Shown here: piece by piece, positions 9,665-18,751 of the stretch
Layout: every line of letters starts with the position of its first letter
Numbering within the stretch: position 1 is the first letter of the stretch
NCBI GenBank assembly: GCA_977006965.1
Contig: OZ345367.1
Span: 186,001-250,000 of the forward strand
DNA from: Phymatolithon calcareum
Lineage: Eukaryota > Rhodophyta > Florideophyceae > Hapalidiales
Direction of reading: 5' to 3'
DNA: 64,000 nt
The notes under the pieces: model-generated
Databases searched by the model: none
Told to the model about the DNA's origin: nothing
Seen by the model: the letters and a program-made list of their open reading frames with translations, nothing else
Position numbers and translations under genes: made by a program

Positions 9665-11347
9665 TTAATCGTGCACCATCCCTTGAACAGTTTCCAGCTT
9701 GCGATACAAGTTCTTAACTCGTGCATGCATCGCGGGCGTAGCGTCCGCTCCTGCATTAGCAACAACTCTTTCGGCCTCGACGATCAGCTTGTAACACTCG
9801 TCCTCAAGCGCCACAGCCTTCTGTAGCGCCATGCATTTGGCCGCTCGCATCGCTACGTCATGAGCCTCCTTCCGCATTGTAAAGTCAGCGCGCTTCAGTG
9901 CCAGCTCCTCCATCCTCAGTTCCGCTTCCGTAACCTCACTCTTACTCTTTGTTTTGCTCCCCTCCATTGACGTCGCCTCGCCCTTGCTTTTGCTAACTTC
10001 CACTTGATCACCCTTACACTTGGTCACCTCCGCTTGCAAAACCTTATCCTTATTCTTGCTGATGAAAAGAAAATCCAAACCAGCAGAGTTACGACCAATG
10101 GAGCTCTCCGACAAATTGGCATCTTTTCCTTCGCCGTCCGCTTTCTTCTCAATCCCCATCTTTTTCTCACCTGCATCCTTCTTGTCGCCCGCCACTTTCT
10201 TCCGTCTCTTTGCGGGTGACTCCTTCTTCGCCTGTCCTTCTCGTCTCTTTGAGGATCCAGTACCGCCGTCCCGATTTTTCAAAGGTTCAATATCACTCTC
10301 TTTCTTAATACCGGTTTCTTGATTTTTCGTGGGTGCATCACTGCTCTCGCGCCGCTTTTTCTCAGAATTCTCTCGCCGAGGTCGAGTTGAGGGCAAAACA
10401 GGGAGCGCCACGTCGAGGGGTGGGGTGTTCAGATTTGGTCGCTTTCCGCCATTCTCAGTAGCATTTTCGATGCCATTCGACGGCAGTCTCGGCGACGTTG
10501 TGAGGCTCAGCTGTGCAGTTGACGTACTCCCCGGTTCAACCTGATTGCGCAGAATCACTTGTTCGTGTTTGGCCTCACTGAGCGGCGGAGGTGCCGGCGG
10601 TGTGGACACAGAGATTACTGGTGCAGGTCCAGGTGCTATGGGCGTGGTCGAAACTCCCACTGGGTGTCGCAAGGGGATCATCTGATGCAAAGGGCCCGGG
10701 ACATAAGCAGGTGCAATAGGTGCAGCCTTTGCAATGACCGGAGTACGAACATTGGACATTGAACCCCGAAGCGTGCCAGTCCCGCGCATACCCGAAGCAG
10801 GGGCACGAATGGTCTTCCCACCTGTAGATGGGGTATTCATCATCGATCCCATGCCTCTTACACCAAAAGTTTGGGGGTCCACAGCGGTCATGGTGCGAAG
10901 ACCAGCGGATACAGTTGTGTCTGGGACGGACGGATCATCGAGATAGCGCTGCACCCAAGCGAGAATTCTCGGAATGATGTCCTTGCGAGAACCGCTGGTG
11001 CTGAGACTTTTCTCTTTTCCGTTTCGAGCGAGGTATCGCGCAGGAGCACAGAGTTCTTTGCGAAGGATTGAGATCTCAAAGTTTTCCAGTCGAACAGAAA
11101 GGGTACTAAGAACTTGTCCGGCGACTGCACTCCCCTGGCCGCGCGCGGCATTCAGATCAATTCCTTCTTGTTCACAGAGACTGATCAAACCTTGAGGAGG
11201 AAACGGGACGACGGCAGAGATCCGAACATAAGTGTCGCAACAAGGTGTGAATTTCAAGGTATGCAGTGTCGGTAGGACAGGAACACTTGGCCGTGTCGAA
11301 AGCGCTTCGGTGGTCGTTTCCTCGGTGTCGCCAGAGTGTTCGCTCAT
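9665..11347 (-). CDS. probable nuclear SAP-like protein, mostly disordered
   Basis: 560 aa, ATG at 11347. Residues 88-136 (R-L-E-N-F-E-I-S-I-L-R-K-E-L ... S-T-S-G-S-R-K-D-I-I-P-R-I-L) follow the SAP-domain pattern of two amphipathic helices joined by G-L-x-T-S-G-x-K-x-x-L-x-x-R-L, though the loop is longer than usual. Residues 150-320 are Pro/Thr/Ser/Gly-rich and low in charge. Residues 320-450 are rich in Lys, Glu and Ser with bipartite nuclear-localisation-like stretches (R-P-R-R-E-N-S-E-K-K-R-R, A-K-R-R-K-K). Residues 470-555 look helical, probably a coiled coil. SAP domains bind DNA or chromatin, so a nuclear scaffold or transcription role is possible. No enzyme domain is seen and I cannot name an orthologue. 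Confidence 0.7.
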   Translation of the reverse strand: MSEHSGDTEETTTEALSTRPSVPVLPTLHTLKFTPCCDTYVRISAVVPFPPQGLISLCEQEGIDLNAARGQGSAVAGQVLSTLSVRLENFEISILRKELCAPARYLARNGKEKSLSTSGSRKDIIPRILAWVQRYLDDPSVPDTTVSAGLRTMTAVDPQTFGVRGMGSMMNTPSTGGKTIRAPASGMRGTGTLRGSMSNVRTPVIAKAAPIAPAYVPGPLHQMIPLRHPVGVSTTPIAPGPAPVISVSTPPAPPPLSEAKHEQVILRNQVEPGSTSTAQLSLTTSPRLPSNGIENATENGGKRPNLNTPPLDVALPVLPSTRPRRENSEKKRRESSDAPTKNQETGIKKESDIEPLKNRDGGTGSSKRREGQAKKESPAKRRKKVAGDKKDAGEKKMGIEKKADGEGKDANLSESSIGRNSAGLDFLFISKNKDKVLQAEVTKCKGDQVEVSKSKGEATSMEGSKTKSKSEVTEAELRMEELALKRADFTMRKEAHDVAMRAAKCMALQKAVALEDECYKLIVEAERVVANAGADATPAMHARVKNLYRKLETVQGMVHD

Positions 11348-11964
11348 TGTGGTGTGAACGGAGTACGCTTTGCTTGGCGGAGCGAAGCGTAAATGAACGG
11401 GTGAAGCGTAGGCTTGTGTGTCTCGAGTATTCAGCCGCGCTGACGAACGAGTTAGGAATAAATCGCCCCGTTAATACTTTTTTTCAAATGTGGATTTCAT
11501 TGGTCCTTGAAAATTTTGGGGGACCATACATTTTCTTCACAATTGATATTTTCACAGAAAGTAAATGTCAGGATGTGCAATTACCAATCCGCATGGGCGT
11601 TTGGTGCAACCGATAATAATATTTTGTTAAATAATAACAATGATATGCAATATTTATTGCTTTTCAATATAAGGGGGGCCTTCGTTCTAAGGCACGACGT
11701 AAACGTAGCAGAATGCATCCACGGGAGACTCCGCGCCAACCCGATCGCAAGTATTGTACTCGGAAGTACCAGGAGGCTGCTTAAAAAAGACTCACTGGTG
11801 GTGTATTTTTGTCATCGATAGCATAAAAAATACGATTGGCTAAGAGTAAGCTAAGTATTGGCAGTAAACAAGTGCGGGTGGAACGGTATGTACTAGCTCT
11901 ACAGTATGTCGGCTACCTGTCTTCTGACATTGCAATTGGGCAGAGAATGGGGTAATTCGTTGTA

Positions 11965-12345
11965 GTTTCTTTCTTTCTTTAATGCAGAATGCGTTAATTA
12001 ACGCCTGAACTTACCCTAGAGCAAGTTCTCATTGTTCAAATATTGGAGTATCTCTACAGTTCTCTCCCTGCAGAGATCTTCTACCGTTTTGTCTCGCACT
12101 CTTCCGATGAATTGTCGTCGAGCAGCAGTCCTCCCAGAACAGTGTAGGATGAGGTGCTCCACTGTCTCCTTAACGCCATACGGGCACATCTTGCATACTG
12201 GGTCGTAGAGAAGCAGTTCATCTTCGCTGTGTCCATGGTGAAAGCTTTCCACAATAGGGCTGCAGTTCACTATGAGCTGGTGCAGTACCACCTCTGCGCG
12301 TCTCTGCGAGATGTGCAGATCTTTCGGTTGTTACCACCTGCCTCA
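11965..12345 (-). mobile_element. 3' remnant of a non-LTR retroelement (zinc-knuckle family)
   Basis: A minus-strand frame at 12016-12291 encodes a C-X2-C-X8-H-X4-C knuckle (K-M-C-P-Y-G-V-K-E-T-V-E-H-L-I-L-H-C) followed by A-A-R-R-Q-F-I-G, as found at the C-terminus of jockey/I-like non-LTR retrotransposon polyproteins. Downstream, in element sense, it runs into an AAAGAAAGAAAG tail. The same sequence recurs at 41815-42060 (minus) and 59400-59725 (plus), which proves a dispersed family. The reverse transcriptase is missing, so this is a 5'-truncated copy. Confidence 0.8.
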
Positions 12346-13140
12346 TATGTATAATTTTGGTTGGAGAAAAAAACGATGAGCGGATCCAATTTCAAGTTCA
12401 ATAGGACAGTTTACTCTACGGAAGAGCTATAGAAATCTGAAATTGCGCTCGTTTGTGAGAAACATACTCCAGGGAAGAAGTCTTTTTCTGTTTTGGTGAA
12501 TGTCATTAACAACTTGTACGTTGTTGTAGGAATTTGAAGTAAGGGACTCTGGAACGTGCTTTGCTACTGCATCATAAGATTGGGACTTTGGGAGAGCGTA
12601 GAAAGATTGAGAGTTTCCACATTGCTGTAGAACAGAAGACTTAGGTTCCCTATGTCCTAGGCTGTTTTTGAAAGCCAGGCGTGCAATGCATGTCTTATCC
12701 TTAGAATAATGAGCAAGAACAAGATTACAGTACATATGTTACAAGTCTCAACCTGGAGCACGGAGCAATAGTCACTACGGGTAGGGGTGTTTTGCTTTCC
12801 CCTGCAAAAGGACCATGATTGTTGTCTGGCGTGATAAGCAGATACCCAAAGTTAACATCAATGTCTTAAAATTTGGCACCAATTGGACCAAAAGCACAAA
12901 ATTAGAGAGAAATAAGTCCTAAATTGATTCGTCTACAAAAAGGGGTCAAGGCGCCTTCAGTGTGCCTGTGCCGTCCTTGCAAAAAGCAATCGACCTCAAT
13001 TCTAGACACGCGTCAACACAGGTATCTACTAAAGATCTCTTCGCTGCATCCTCGTCGTGCCCACGTCCACCTCGTACCCCAGCCGACGACCTCTGCCAGA
13101 CCAGCGCACGTCTTGCCACGCAGTGTGCGCCTCCACGAAG
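12346..13140. other. intergenic region upstream of SmD3
   Basis: No gene recognised. A 102-codon minus-strand frame (12427-12735) has no family features. The last 200 bp before 13141 are C/A-rich and open in several frames, consistent with a 5' UTR. Confidence 0.4.
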
Positions 13141-13530
13141 ATGAGTGTTGGTGTGCCGATTAAGCTCCTCCATGAATCCGTCCCTCATGTCGTCACCGTT
13201 GAGCTCCAAACTGGTGATGTGTACCGTGGAACTCTGTCATCAGCCGAGGACAACATGAATATTCAACTGAAGCGCGTCACTGTTACTCGGCGCGACGGAA
13301 AGGTGACGAACGTCCCGCACGTCTTCATCCGCGGGTCTAAAATTCGCTTCTTCGTTCTTCCAGACATTCTGTCTGATGCACCCATGTTCAAACGAATTGA
13401 GGCTCTGAAAGAAGGGCGCCCGGAAGAGGCTCGCGGGCTTGGTCGCGGTCGTGGTTTTGCGGCTGGGGGCGGCCGAGGAATGCCTGCAGGCAGAGGGCGG
13501 GGACGAGGCGCTCCACGGGCTGGGCGATGA
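13141..13530 (+). CDS. SNRPD3: small nuclear ribonucleoprotein Sm D3
   Basis: 129 aa. The start [12 protein letters not shown] matches the usual SmD3 N-terminus, so the ATG at 13141 is chosen over the longer open frame. The Sm1 motif is [16 protein letters not shown]. The Sm2 motif is [13 protein letters not shown]. The C-terminal tail has several G-R-G-R repeats (about residues 98-129), the sites of arginine dimethylation in SmD1/SmD3. It is part of the heptameric Sm ring on U1, U2, U4 and U5 snRNAs in the spliceosome. Its presence agrees with the introns seen in other genes here. It is single-exon. Confidence 0.96.
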   Translation: MSVGVPIKLLHESVPHVVTVELQTGDVYRGTLSSAEDNMNIQLKRVTVTRRDGKVTNVPHVFIRGSKIRFFVLPDILSDAPMFKRIEALKEGRPEEARGLGRGRGFAAGGGRGMPAGRGRGRGAPRAGR

Positions 13531-13939
13531 GTACGAGCGCTGGGCAATTGATCCGTTTAAGGCTCGATTTGTGCTGCTGCGGACGTAGGAATGCTAACTG
13601 ATTCTGCTGGCGGTTTTGCATTGCTTCGTGCTTTCAGGCTTAGCCTTCTCGCAGGACACTGGCTCTGGATGATTGCTCCGCGACGAGGTTTGTCGCTTCA
13701 AGGTAGGGTCCCTGCATTTATTCGGTTAAGTATTAAAATCTTTTCTCTCTTCGCAGCACTGATTCTTCCATCTACACTCCTCTAATGAATCCCTTATCAA
13801 CCGCTCAACTCTTTGCCAAACTTATGTGCAATTAACTCCTAGGACTCATCCATCCGTTCCACGACATGAAACTATTATCCTTTAGCTCCTTTCAAACCGT
13901 GGTAAAGTAGTGAGTTCCGACGCACTTTCGCACGAATCT
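13531..13939. other. convergent 3' intergenic region
   Basis: Lies between the stops of SmD3 (+) and the helicase (-), so it holds both 3' UTRs. Nothing else is seen. Confidence 0.5.
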
Positions 13940-15640
13940 CTATCGACTGCCTGACCGGTTAGGACGTCCACGACGAGCCACTGATCCCCCACGCCCCCGA
14001 GACGGACCACCCGAGCGCCCTCGACCGCGACCTCCGGGCCCACCTCGAGCACTGCGGTACCGTCCAGCGCGCGCAAACGGCACTGCCTCAATAGGCCCGT
14101 CATGCGATGCACCGTTCCAAGCGGCAGCAGCACGTGCGCGTTCAGCGTCCCTTGCGCGTACTTCCTCTTCGCTTTTGCGCTGCTTCTCCTCTTCGCGTGC
14201 GACTCGAGCGCTCTCAAGGGTGTCCATGTGTCCGCGATTTGCCTTCTGGATAGCATTCGCAAGCCGCTCGTCCTTACGCATGACCAAACTCGTAACCAGT
14301 CCCTTAGCTCCAGCACGAGCTGTTCGTCCGGCGCGATGGATATAGTCCACAGCCGAAGTGGGAAAGTCAAACAGAATGACGTGGTCGACCTGGAGGTTAT
14401 CTAATCCACGCGCCGCCATGTCCGTACAAACGAGCAATTGCGTGCGTGATTCTCGAAAGGCTGCATATTCCTCCTCGCGCCGAGTGGACGGAACGTCGCC
14501 GTGGATGCAAGACGTGGTATATCCATTTTCACGCAATGTGTGATCAAGAAAGCGACATGAATCCATGGTATTACAAAATACAATAATACGACCACCGCGA
14601 AGTCCACCGTCGCGACGCGCTTCACCGAGCAATGCTACAAGTTCGTGTAGTTTTGTCTTCGAATTTACAGACAGGAACCTCTGCTGAAGCCCCGGCGGGG
14701 CGCGGTGCAGGTCCGATTCAATTCGTATTGCGCCCGGGAATTCCGCGTTGTACATGTCCTGCACATTACGCGGGTGTGTCGCCCCAGCCGACACACACTG
14801 CACGGGTGGCGTACCACGCTCAACACGACCCTTGCGTGCAGCTGCGAGAATACGGCGCAACTCCGGTCCGAAGCCGGCATCGAACATGGTGTCAACCTCA
14901 TCAACGACGATGTGTGTCGCGAAGCGCAGATCAATTGTGTGCTCGGTGACCAATTGTGAAATGCGCCCTGTGGTACCCACAAGTACGTCCACCGGCGATG
15001 CAGCGAGCTGATCCTTAGTGCGGCGTATGCTGCCCGAGCCTCCACCAATTGCGCCCAGAGCGCGGAACTTGACGGCGTGAGAAAGGGTCTTCGCGACTGA
15101 TAAAACTTGCTCTGCGAGCTCACGCGTAGGTACGAGGATTATGGCACGAGGACGACGCGCAATGCGGAGCGGTGGATCTGTCGGCATTCGCAGTGCTTCG
15201 GCGGACTTGAGCATTTGAACCACTGGCAAGAGGTATGCCAGTGTTTTGCCGGAGCCTGTTGCTGCTCCCAGGATTACGTCGGAGCCCGATAGAATGGGAG
15301 GTATGCCGCGCGACTGGATGGGCGTCGGACGTGTGATCTGAGCGGCGGAAAGAGCTGATACTATCTCCATGGAAAGACCGAGGGAGGCGAACGAGCCCGG
15401 GGCGAAAAAGTTGCCGACCGGGGCGTTTGAATCGACTGATGATGGGGATCTTTTCTCAGGTGGAGGAGGGACCACGGCGACGACCATTAGAGGCAACGGT
15501 TCGTGCGCTCGACGACGAGAAGGGCGTTTGTGTTGGGCGATGCCGCAGACGCAGGAGGAAAAGGACAGCGCAGTGTTCGGTGCTTTTCTCGAAAAGGAAA
15601 AGGAAGTTGTGAAAGCGGCTTGAATGGGAGTCGATGCCAT
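13940..15640 (-). CDS. plastid DEAD-box ATP-dependent RNA helicase, RH39-like
   Basis: 566 aa from the ATG at 15640; the Ser/Thr/Phe/Arg-rich start (MASTPIQAAFTTSFSFSRK) is a plastid transit peptide. All helicase motifs are visible: F-A-S-L-G-L-S with P-T-P-I-Q (Q motif), A-T-G-S-G-K-T (127-133), P-T-R-E-L-A-E-Q, D-E-V-D in place of D-E-A-D (247-250), S-A-G, F-C-N-T, T-D-M-A-A-R-G-L-D, and H-R-A-G-R-T-A-R-A-G. The string V-D-E-V-D-T-M-F-D-A-G-F-G-P-E-L closely follows plant RH39, which introduces the hidden break in plastid 23S rRNA; bacterial-type and DDX28 helicases are more distant options. The C-terminus (from about 450) is Glu/Arg/Ala-rich and then an R-G-G/R-G-R tail typical of RNA binding. 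It is divergently arranged with the GT90 gene. Confidence 0.88.
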   Translation of the reverse strand: MASTPIQAAFTTSFSFSRKAPNTALSFSSCVCGIAQHKRPSRRRAHEPLPLMVVAVVPPPPEKRSPSSVDSNAPVGNFFAPGSFASLGLSMEIVSALSAAQITRPTPIQSRGIPPILSGSDVILGAATGSGKTLAYLLPVVQMLKSAEALRMPTDPPLRIARRPRAIILVPTRELAEQVLSVAKTLSHAVKFRALGAIGGGSGSIRRTKDQLAASPVDVLVGTTGRISQLVTEHTIDLRFATHIVVDEVDTMFDAGFGPELRRILAAARKGRVERGTPPVQCVSAGATHPRNVQDMYNAEFPGAIRIESDLHRAPPGLQQRFLSVNSKTKLHELVALLGEARRDGGLRGGRIIVFCNTMDSCRFLDHTLRENGYTTSCIHGDVPSTRREEEYAAFRESRTQLLVCTDMAARGLDNLQVDHVILFDFPTSAVDYIHRAGRTARAGAKGLVTSLVMRKDERLANAIQKANRGHMDTLESARVAREEEKQRKSEEEVRARDAERARAAAAWNGASHDGPIEAVPFARAGRYRSARGGPGGRGRGRSGGPSRGRGGSVARRGRPNRSGSR

Positions 15641-16085
15641 TGCGAAGTTTTCAATTTGAGCTATGCCCAAGCTGTGTCCAAAGCGCCATGCCGTCTTCTC
15701 TGCGGACAGCGGCGGGAGCTACAGCACCATGCACTGAGCTCGATCATGATCAAAAATCGATTTTTTTGCGTCCACTCCATGTTATTTTTCAAAAACGCCA
15801 CACCCAATGAACGGCAACGGTTCATAGAAATGGCCAATAGTTGTAGCCCGTAGATATGTTTCATCCAATAAGAGAAGTTGTGTTTGATATAAAAGTAATA
15901 AAATAAAAAACGGTTAATCGATTAATCGTTAATTAAAATATTTTTTGATAGACTGATTGTTTTTCGAAAAACAATCAGTTTTCTGCTGAGAGAATTTCAT
16001 ACAGCAAGGACCGAACGCCCAGGAAGTAACATGGAAATGGCGACTGGCCATCCTTGTCGAGGTTGAGAACGGCGAGCATATGTAG
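15641..16085. promoter_or_regulatory. shared upstream region of helicase and GT90 genes
   Basis: 445 bp between two divergently transcribed genes, so both promoters must lie here or overlap the genes. The core (15880-15950) is very AT-rich with TTAATCGATTAATCGTTAATTA, next to the perfect palindrome at 15952-15979. No defined factor site is claimed. Confidence 0.5.
15952..15979. repeat. perfect 28-bp palindrome
   Basis: ACTGATTGTTTTTC and its exact complement meet at TTC|GAA with no spacer. It sits in the middle of the bidirectional promoter region between the helicase and GT90 genes. Confidence 0.95.
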
Positions 16086-17432
16086 ATGAGTGGCTTTGAC
16101 ATGATGATTGTCAGAGAACATATCTGCTTCAGCTTTAACTCAAATCGCGGCCGCATCGGAGTGGGCTTGTTCGTACTCGTTGCAGCAACGTGTGCAATTG
16201 TGCTCCTCGACTCAAGAAAGACACCGAATGTGGTTTTAACGGTGGACGAAGTTCATGAACGCACGATGGCCAACTGGCAATCGGGAACCTCAGCCAATGT
16301 ACTAAAGGCGTTGAAAAATGGTAATGCCTCCTCTGACTTCAGGAACACGTTGCCATATCAGGTCCGCCGCTCCTTGGATATCGATTTTAAGATGTGGAAA
16401 AATCGCACAGTCACATTGAATGATGCAATTACTTTTGCGCAAACGTCTCGATATATTTCGGTCTTGGTCGTCAAGAACGGTAAGCTTGAATGGCGTGCAG
16501 GATTAAATTCTGATTTCTGGTCGATCGCCCTCTTTATTCAGATGGTGAATCAAGTGGTAGATGAGGCCAGGAAGCTAGGTGTACAAGACAAGGTTCTCCG
16601 TGAAGGTGCTTTTATTGCTGTCAATGGCGGCGATGAGCCTGAGTTCCCACTCTTCGAGCAACCGTCTTGTGTAAATTCTAAGATTCCGGAGCAAGTCAAA
16701 GCATTTCACGGCTTTCCATGGGATCAATGGCTGACGAAATCTCGCAGTCTTGCGTCCAGGAATCTCGCATTCCCCGTCCTCTCAGCGACCAAGATTCCCG
16801 GATGTTATGGCGATATTCTTATGCCCCACGTTGACCTTGTCAATCCATTTACCTACAAGAAGTACCAGGGCAATGAAACTTCTTTTCTCCCGTTCAAGCG
16901 CAGCGCCAGGTCTTTGGCTGTTTGGCGGGGGAGCACCACTGGCAGGGGGTTTCAGAATGGTCGAAGCCACCGTCTACGACTCGTCAAGCATTGTGTCAAA
17001 TATCCCAACATCTGCGACGCAATTTTCACGGCCATTGCGCAATGGGAAAATGTGAAGAAAAGGTACGTTAAAAAAGATGCAACAGTGTCACTAGACGGCA
17101 TTCAGAAATGGAAATACCTACTGGATATCGATGGCAATACATATTCACGTCGAACCGCGTCCTACGCTCAAATCCCGGGAGTTCTCCTCCGCGTAGGCGT
17201 TTTTGACGATTTGCTACTCCGAATGCTCACTCCCAATCACGACTATCTTCGAATCAATCTGGACCTTTCGAATTTAGACTCTACGGTCAAACGTCTCAAC
17301 GCTAACTCCACGTTGAGGGAGCTGTTGAATCGCAACAAGCAAGTCACTTTCCATCGACTTATATCTCTAGATCGAATCAAAGCTTACACGATTGCCCTCC
17401 TGCATCGCTATTCCGCCCTTCTGGTTACTTAA
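16086..17432 (+). CDS. GT90 (CAP10/POGLUT-like) glycosyltransferase, type II membrane protein
   Basis: 448 aa. Residues 23-43 (R-I-G-V-G-L-F-V-L-V-A-A-T-C-A-I-V-L-L) form a single signal anchor, as in Golgi/ER type II glycosyltransferases. The catalytic part shows the CAP10 signature: L-A-V-W-R-G-S-T-T-G-R-G-F, H-R-L-R-L-V-K-H-C, and W-K-Y-L-L-D-I-D-G-N-T-Y-S-R-R (about 340-355), which forms the nucleotide-sugar site in POGLUT1. The family transfers glucose, xylose or related sugars to proteins or capsule polysaccharide. In a red alga it may act on cell-wall glycans or glycoproteins; donor and acceptor cannot be read from sequence. The extreme C-terminus is shorter than in animal enzymes and has no ER-retention signal. 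Other start codons exist at residues 6 and 7. Confidence 0.85.
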   Translation: MSGFDMMIVREHICFSFNSNRGRIGVGLFVLVAATCAIVLLDSRKTPNVVLTVDEVHERTMANWQSGTSANVLKALKNGNASSDFRNTLPYQVRRSLDIDFKMWKNRTVTLNDAITFAQTSRYISVLVVKNGKLEWRAGLNSDFWSIALFIQMVNQVVDEARKLGVQDKVLREGAFIAVNGGDEPEFPLFEQPSCVNSKIPEQVKAFHGFPWDQWLTKSRSLASRNLAFPVLSATKIPGCYGDILMPHVDLVNPFTYKKYQGNETSFLPFKRSARSLAVWRGSTTGRGFQNGRSHRLRLVKHCVKYPNICDAIFTAIAQWENVKKRYVKKDATVSLDGIQKWKYLLDIDGNTYSRRTASYAQIPGVLLRVGVFDDLLLRMLTPNHDYLRINLDLSNLDSTVKRLNANSTLRELLNRNKQVTFHRLISLDRIKAYTIALLHRYSALLVT

Positions 17433-17951
17433 ACTCAACTCAATTTTATGGGGAGGAAACGACGGCTGAAGAGACTGGTCTATTTACACTTAAACACTTA
17501 AACCTCGGCTAATCTGAAACACATTATACGCTAACAAATTGAGAATAATGGGCAAGGCGAGGTGAAGCACACCAAGGGATTTTTTCGCATAAAAAAACTA
17601 CAAAAACAGGTGGCGAGGGAGGAATGTCAAAAAATTTACACCTAGGCAACTACTGTACCAGCCTCTCGGCATAGGGTGTAGAAGGACATTTTGGAAGCCA
17701 AGAGGTCACAGTGACGGCAATTGCGAAAAGCCCTCGCATACAGATTGCAAATGGATGGCCCTTGCCTAGACAGCTCAAAGCGAAAGGATGGGGACTGATG
17801 AAAGGGCGCTGAAAATGAACAAGCCTGCAATATCACAATTTGAGTTGACGTGGCAATGCGTGTAAGGTGTCGCAACAACTGTTCATCCCGCCCGCTCGCG
17901 TAAGTGTCGCACAGGAATAGAATGCACCTGTCTACTTTTAACACGACACAA
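17433..17951. other. convergent 3' intergenic region
   Basis: Lies between the GT90 stop and the stop of the prefoldin-like gene. A minus-strand frame (17642-18193) partly overlaps the next gene in another phase and is probably a shadow. No RNA gene or strong repeat is seen. Confidence 0.45.
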
Positions 17952-18296
17952 TTACCTATTTGCAGGTAAAACAGTGCCCATGTTACGCTCAGCCTCTTCC
18001 GCCTCTTCCAATTCACGCGCCTTCTTCGTGATACGCATCTGCACCTCTTCAATTTCAGTCCAAAGTCGCTCGTTCTCCTTCGTGAGAGCGGTGCACACCG
18101 CCGGAGCGCCCAGGGACAAGAAAGCCTCCTTGCCGAGACACACAAGCGCAGGCCCTGTTTGGCGTTTTCCGATGCGAGACATGGCCTTCTCATTCTCGCG
18201 GTGGCGCCCCTCGAGGAGCGCCGCGTGTTCCACGTCCAATGCGAGCGACTCCCGCATCTCCTCCAGGGTGATCAATGCGCTCATCTCCCCCGCCAT
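17952..18296 (-). CDS. prefoldin-like coiled-coil protein, PDRG1-type
   Basis: 114 aa from the ATG at 18296 (MAGEMSALITLEEMRESL). It has two helices joined by a short beta segment: N-terminal helix about 7-40, then K-R-Q-T-G-P-A-L-V-C-L-G-K-E-A-F-L-S-L (about 44-62), then a long charged helix (about 66-106). The V-C-L-G-x-x-F-x-x-L hairpin followed by a heptad helix is the pattern of beta-type prefoldins and of PDRG1, a subunit of the R2TP/URI prefoldin-like complex. Length fits PDRG1 (about 130 aa). A role in RNA polymerase or PIKK assembly is inference from the family. The upstream in-frame ATG at 18326 is possible but adds an unlikely extension. Confidence 0.6.
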   Translation of the reverse strand: MAGEMSALITLEEMRESLALDVEHAALLEGRHRENEKAMSRIGKRQTGPALVCLGKEAFLSLGAPAVCTALTKENERLWTEIEEVQMRITKKARELEEAEEAERNMGTVLPANR

Positions 18297-18625
18297 GACG
18301 CGATCGCGAACGCCGGGGTCACGCAAGGTAGTACTTTCTTGGGATCACGAGCTTTTTCGTTTGCCTTGCCTTTGAAAAACCGGTGTGTCATATCTGGAAC
18401 CTACGCGAACGAGCCAATATCATAAAGCGTGGGACTAGAAAATGTTAGCAAATGGGCATTCATTGATCTGAAGTGCATAACGTAGTGATGCCATGGCATC
18501 AGTGAGAAGGGTTGCCATGCCCATGTGATTTCGTACACAGACGAAAGAGGTTTCGTGCGCTTCTTTCGTCATGCCGGCAGTATTAATCAAAATTGAAGTC
18601 GGATGCGAAATGCCTGCAAATGGAT
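18297..18625. other. intergenic region flanking the retrotransposon 3' end
   Basis: Contains only short ORFs. It should be the pre-insertion flank on the 3' side of the element at 18626-23110. Confidence 0.4.
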
Positions 18626-18751
18626 GATTTGTACTTTTTACTTCCGCTAGAAGGTATGACACTTGAATGGTCCTAAGTATCAGTCACCGATTTGTACTTT
18701 TTACTTCCGCTAGAAGGTATGACACTTGAATGGTCCTAAGTATCAGTCACC
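18626..18751 (-). repeat. tandem 63-bp duplication forming the retrotransposon 3' end
   Basis: A 63-bp unit occurs at 18626-18688 and 18689-18751 with no difference seen by eye. In element sense each unit starts GGTGACTGATACTTAGG; the TGA of the upstream copy is the ORF2 stop. The 3' UTR is therefore made of repeats that carry the last codons of the gene. After the second unit, unrelated sequence begins, which marks the likely 3' boundary. Confidence 0.9.

Noticed and set aside
17642-18193. 183-codon minus-strand frame
   Set aside because: It overlaps the prefoldin-like gene in another phase and the remainder is Cys/Arg-rich without family features.
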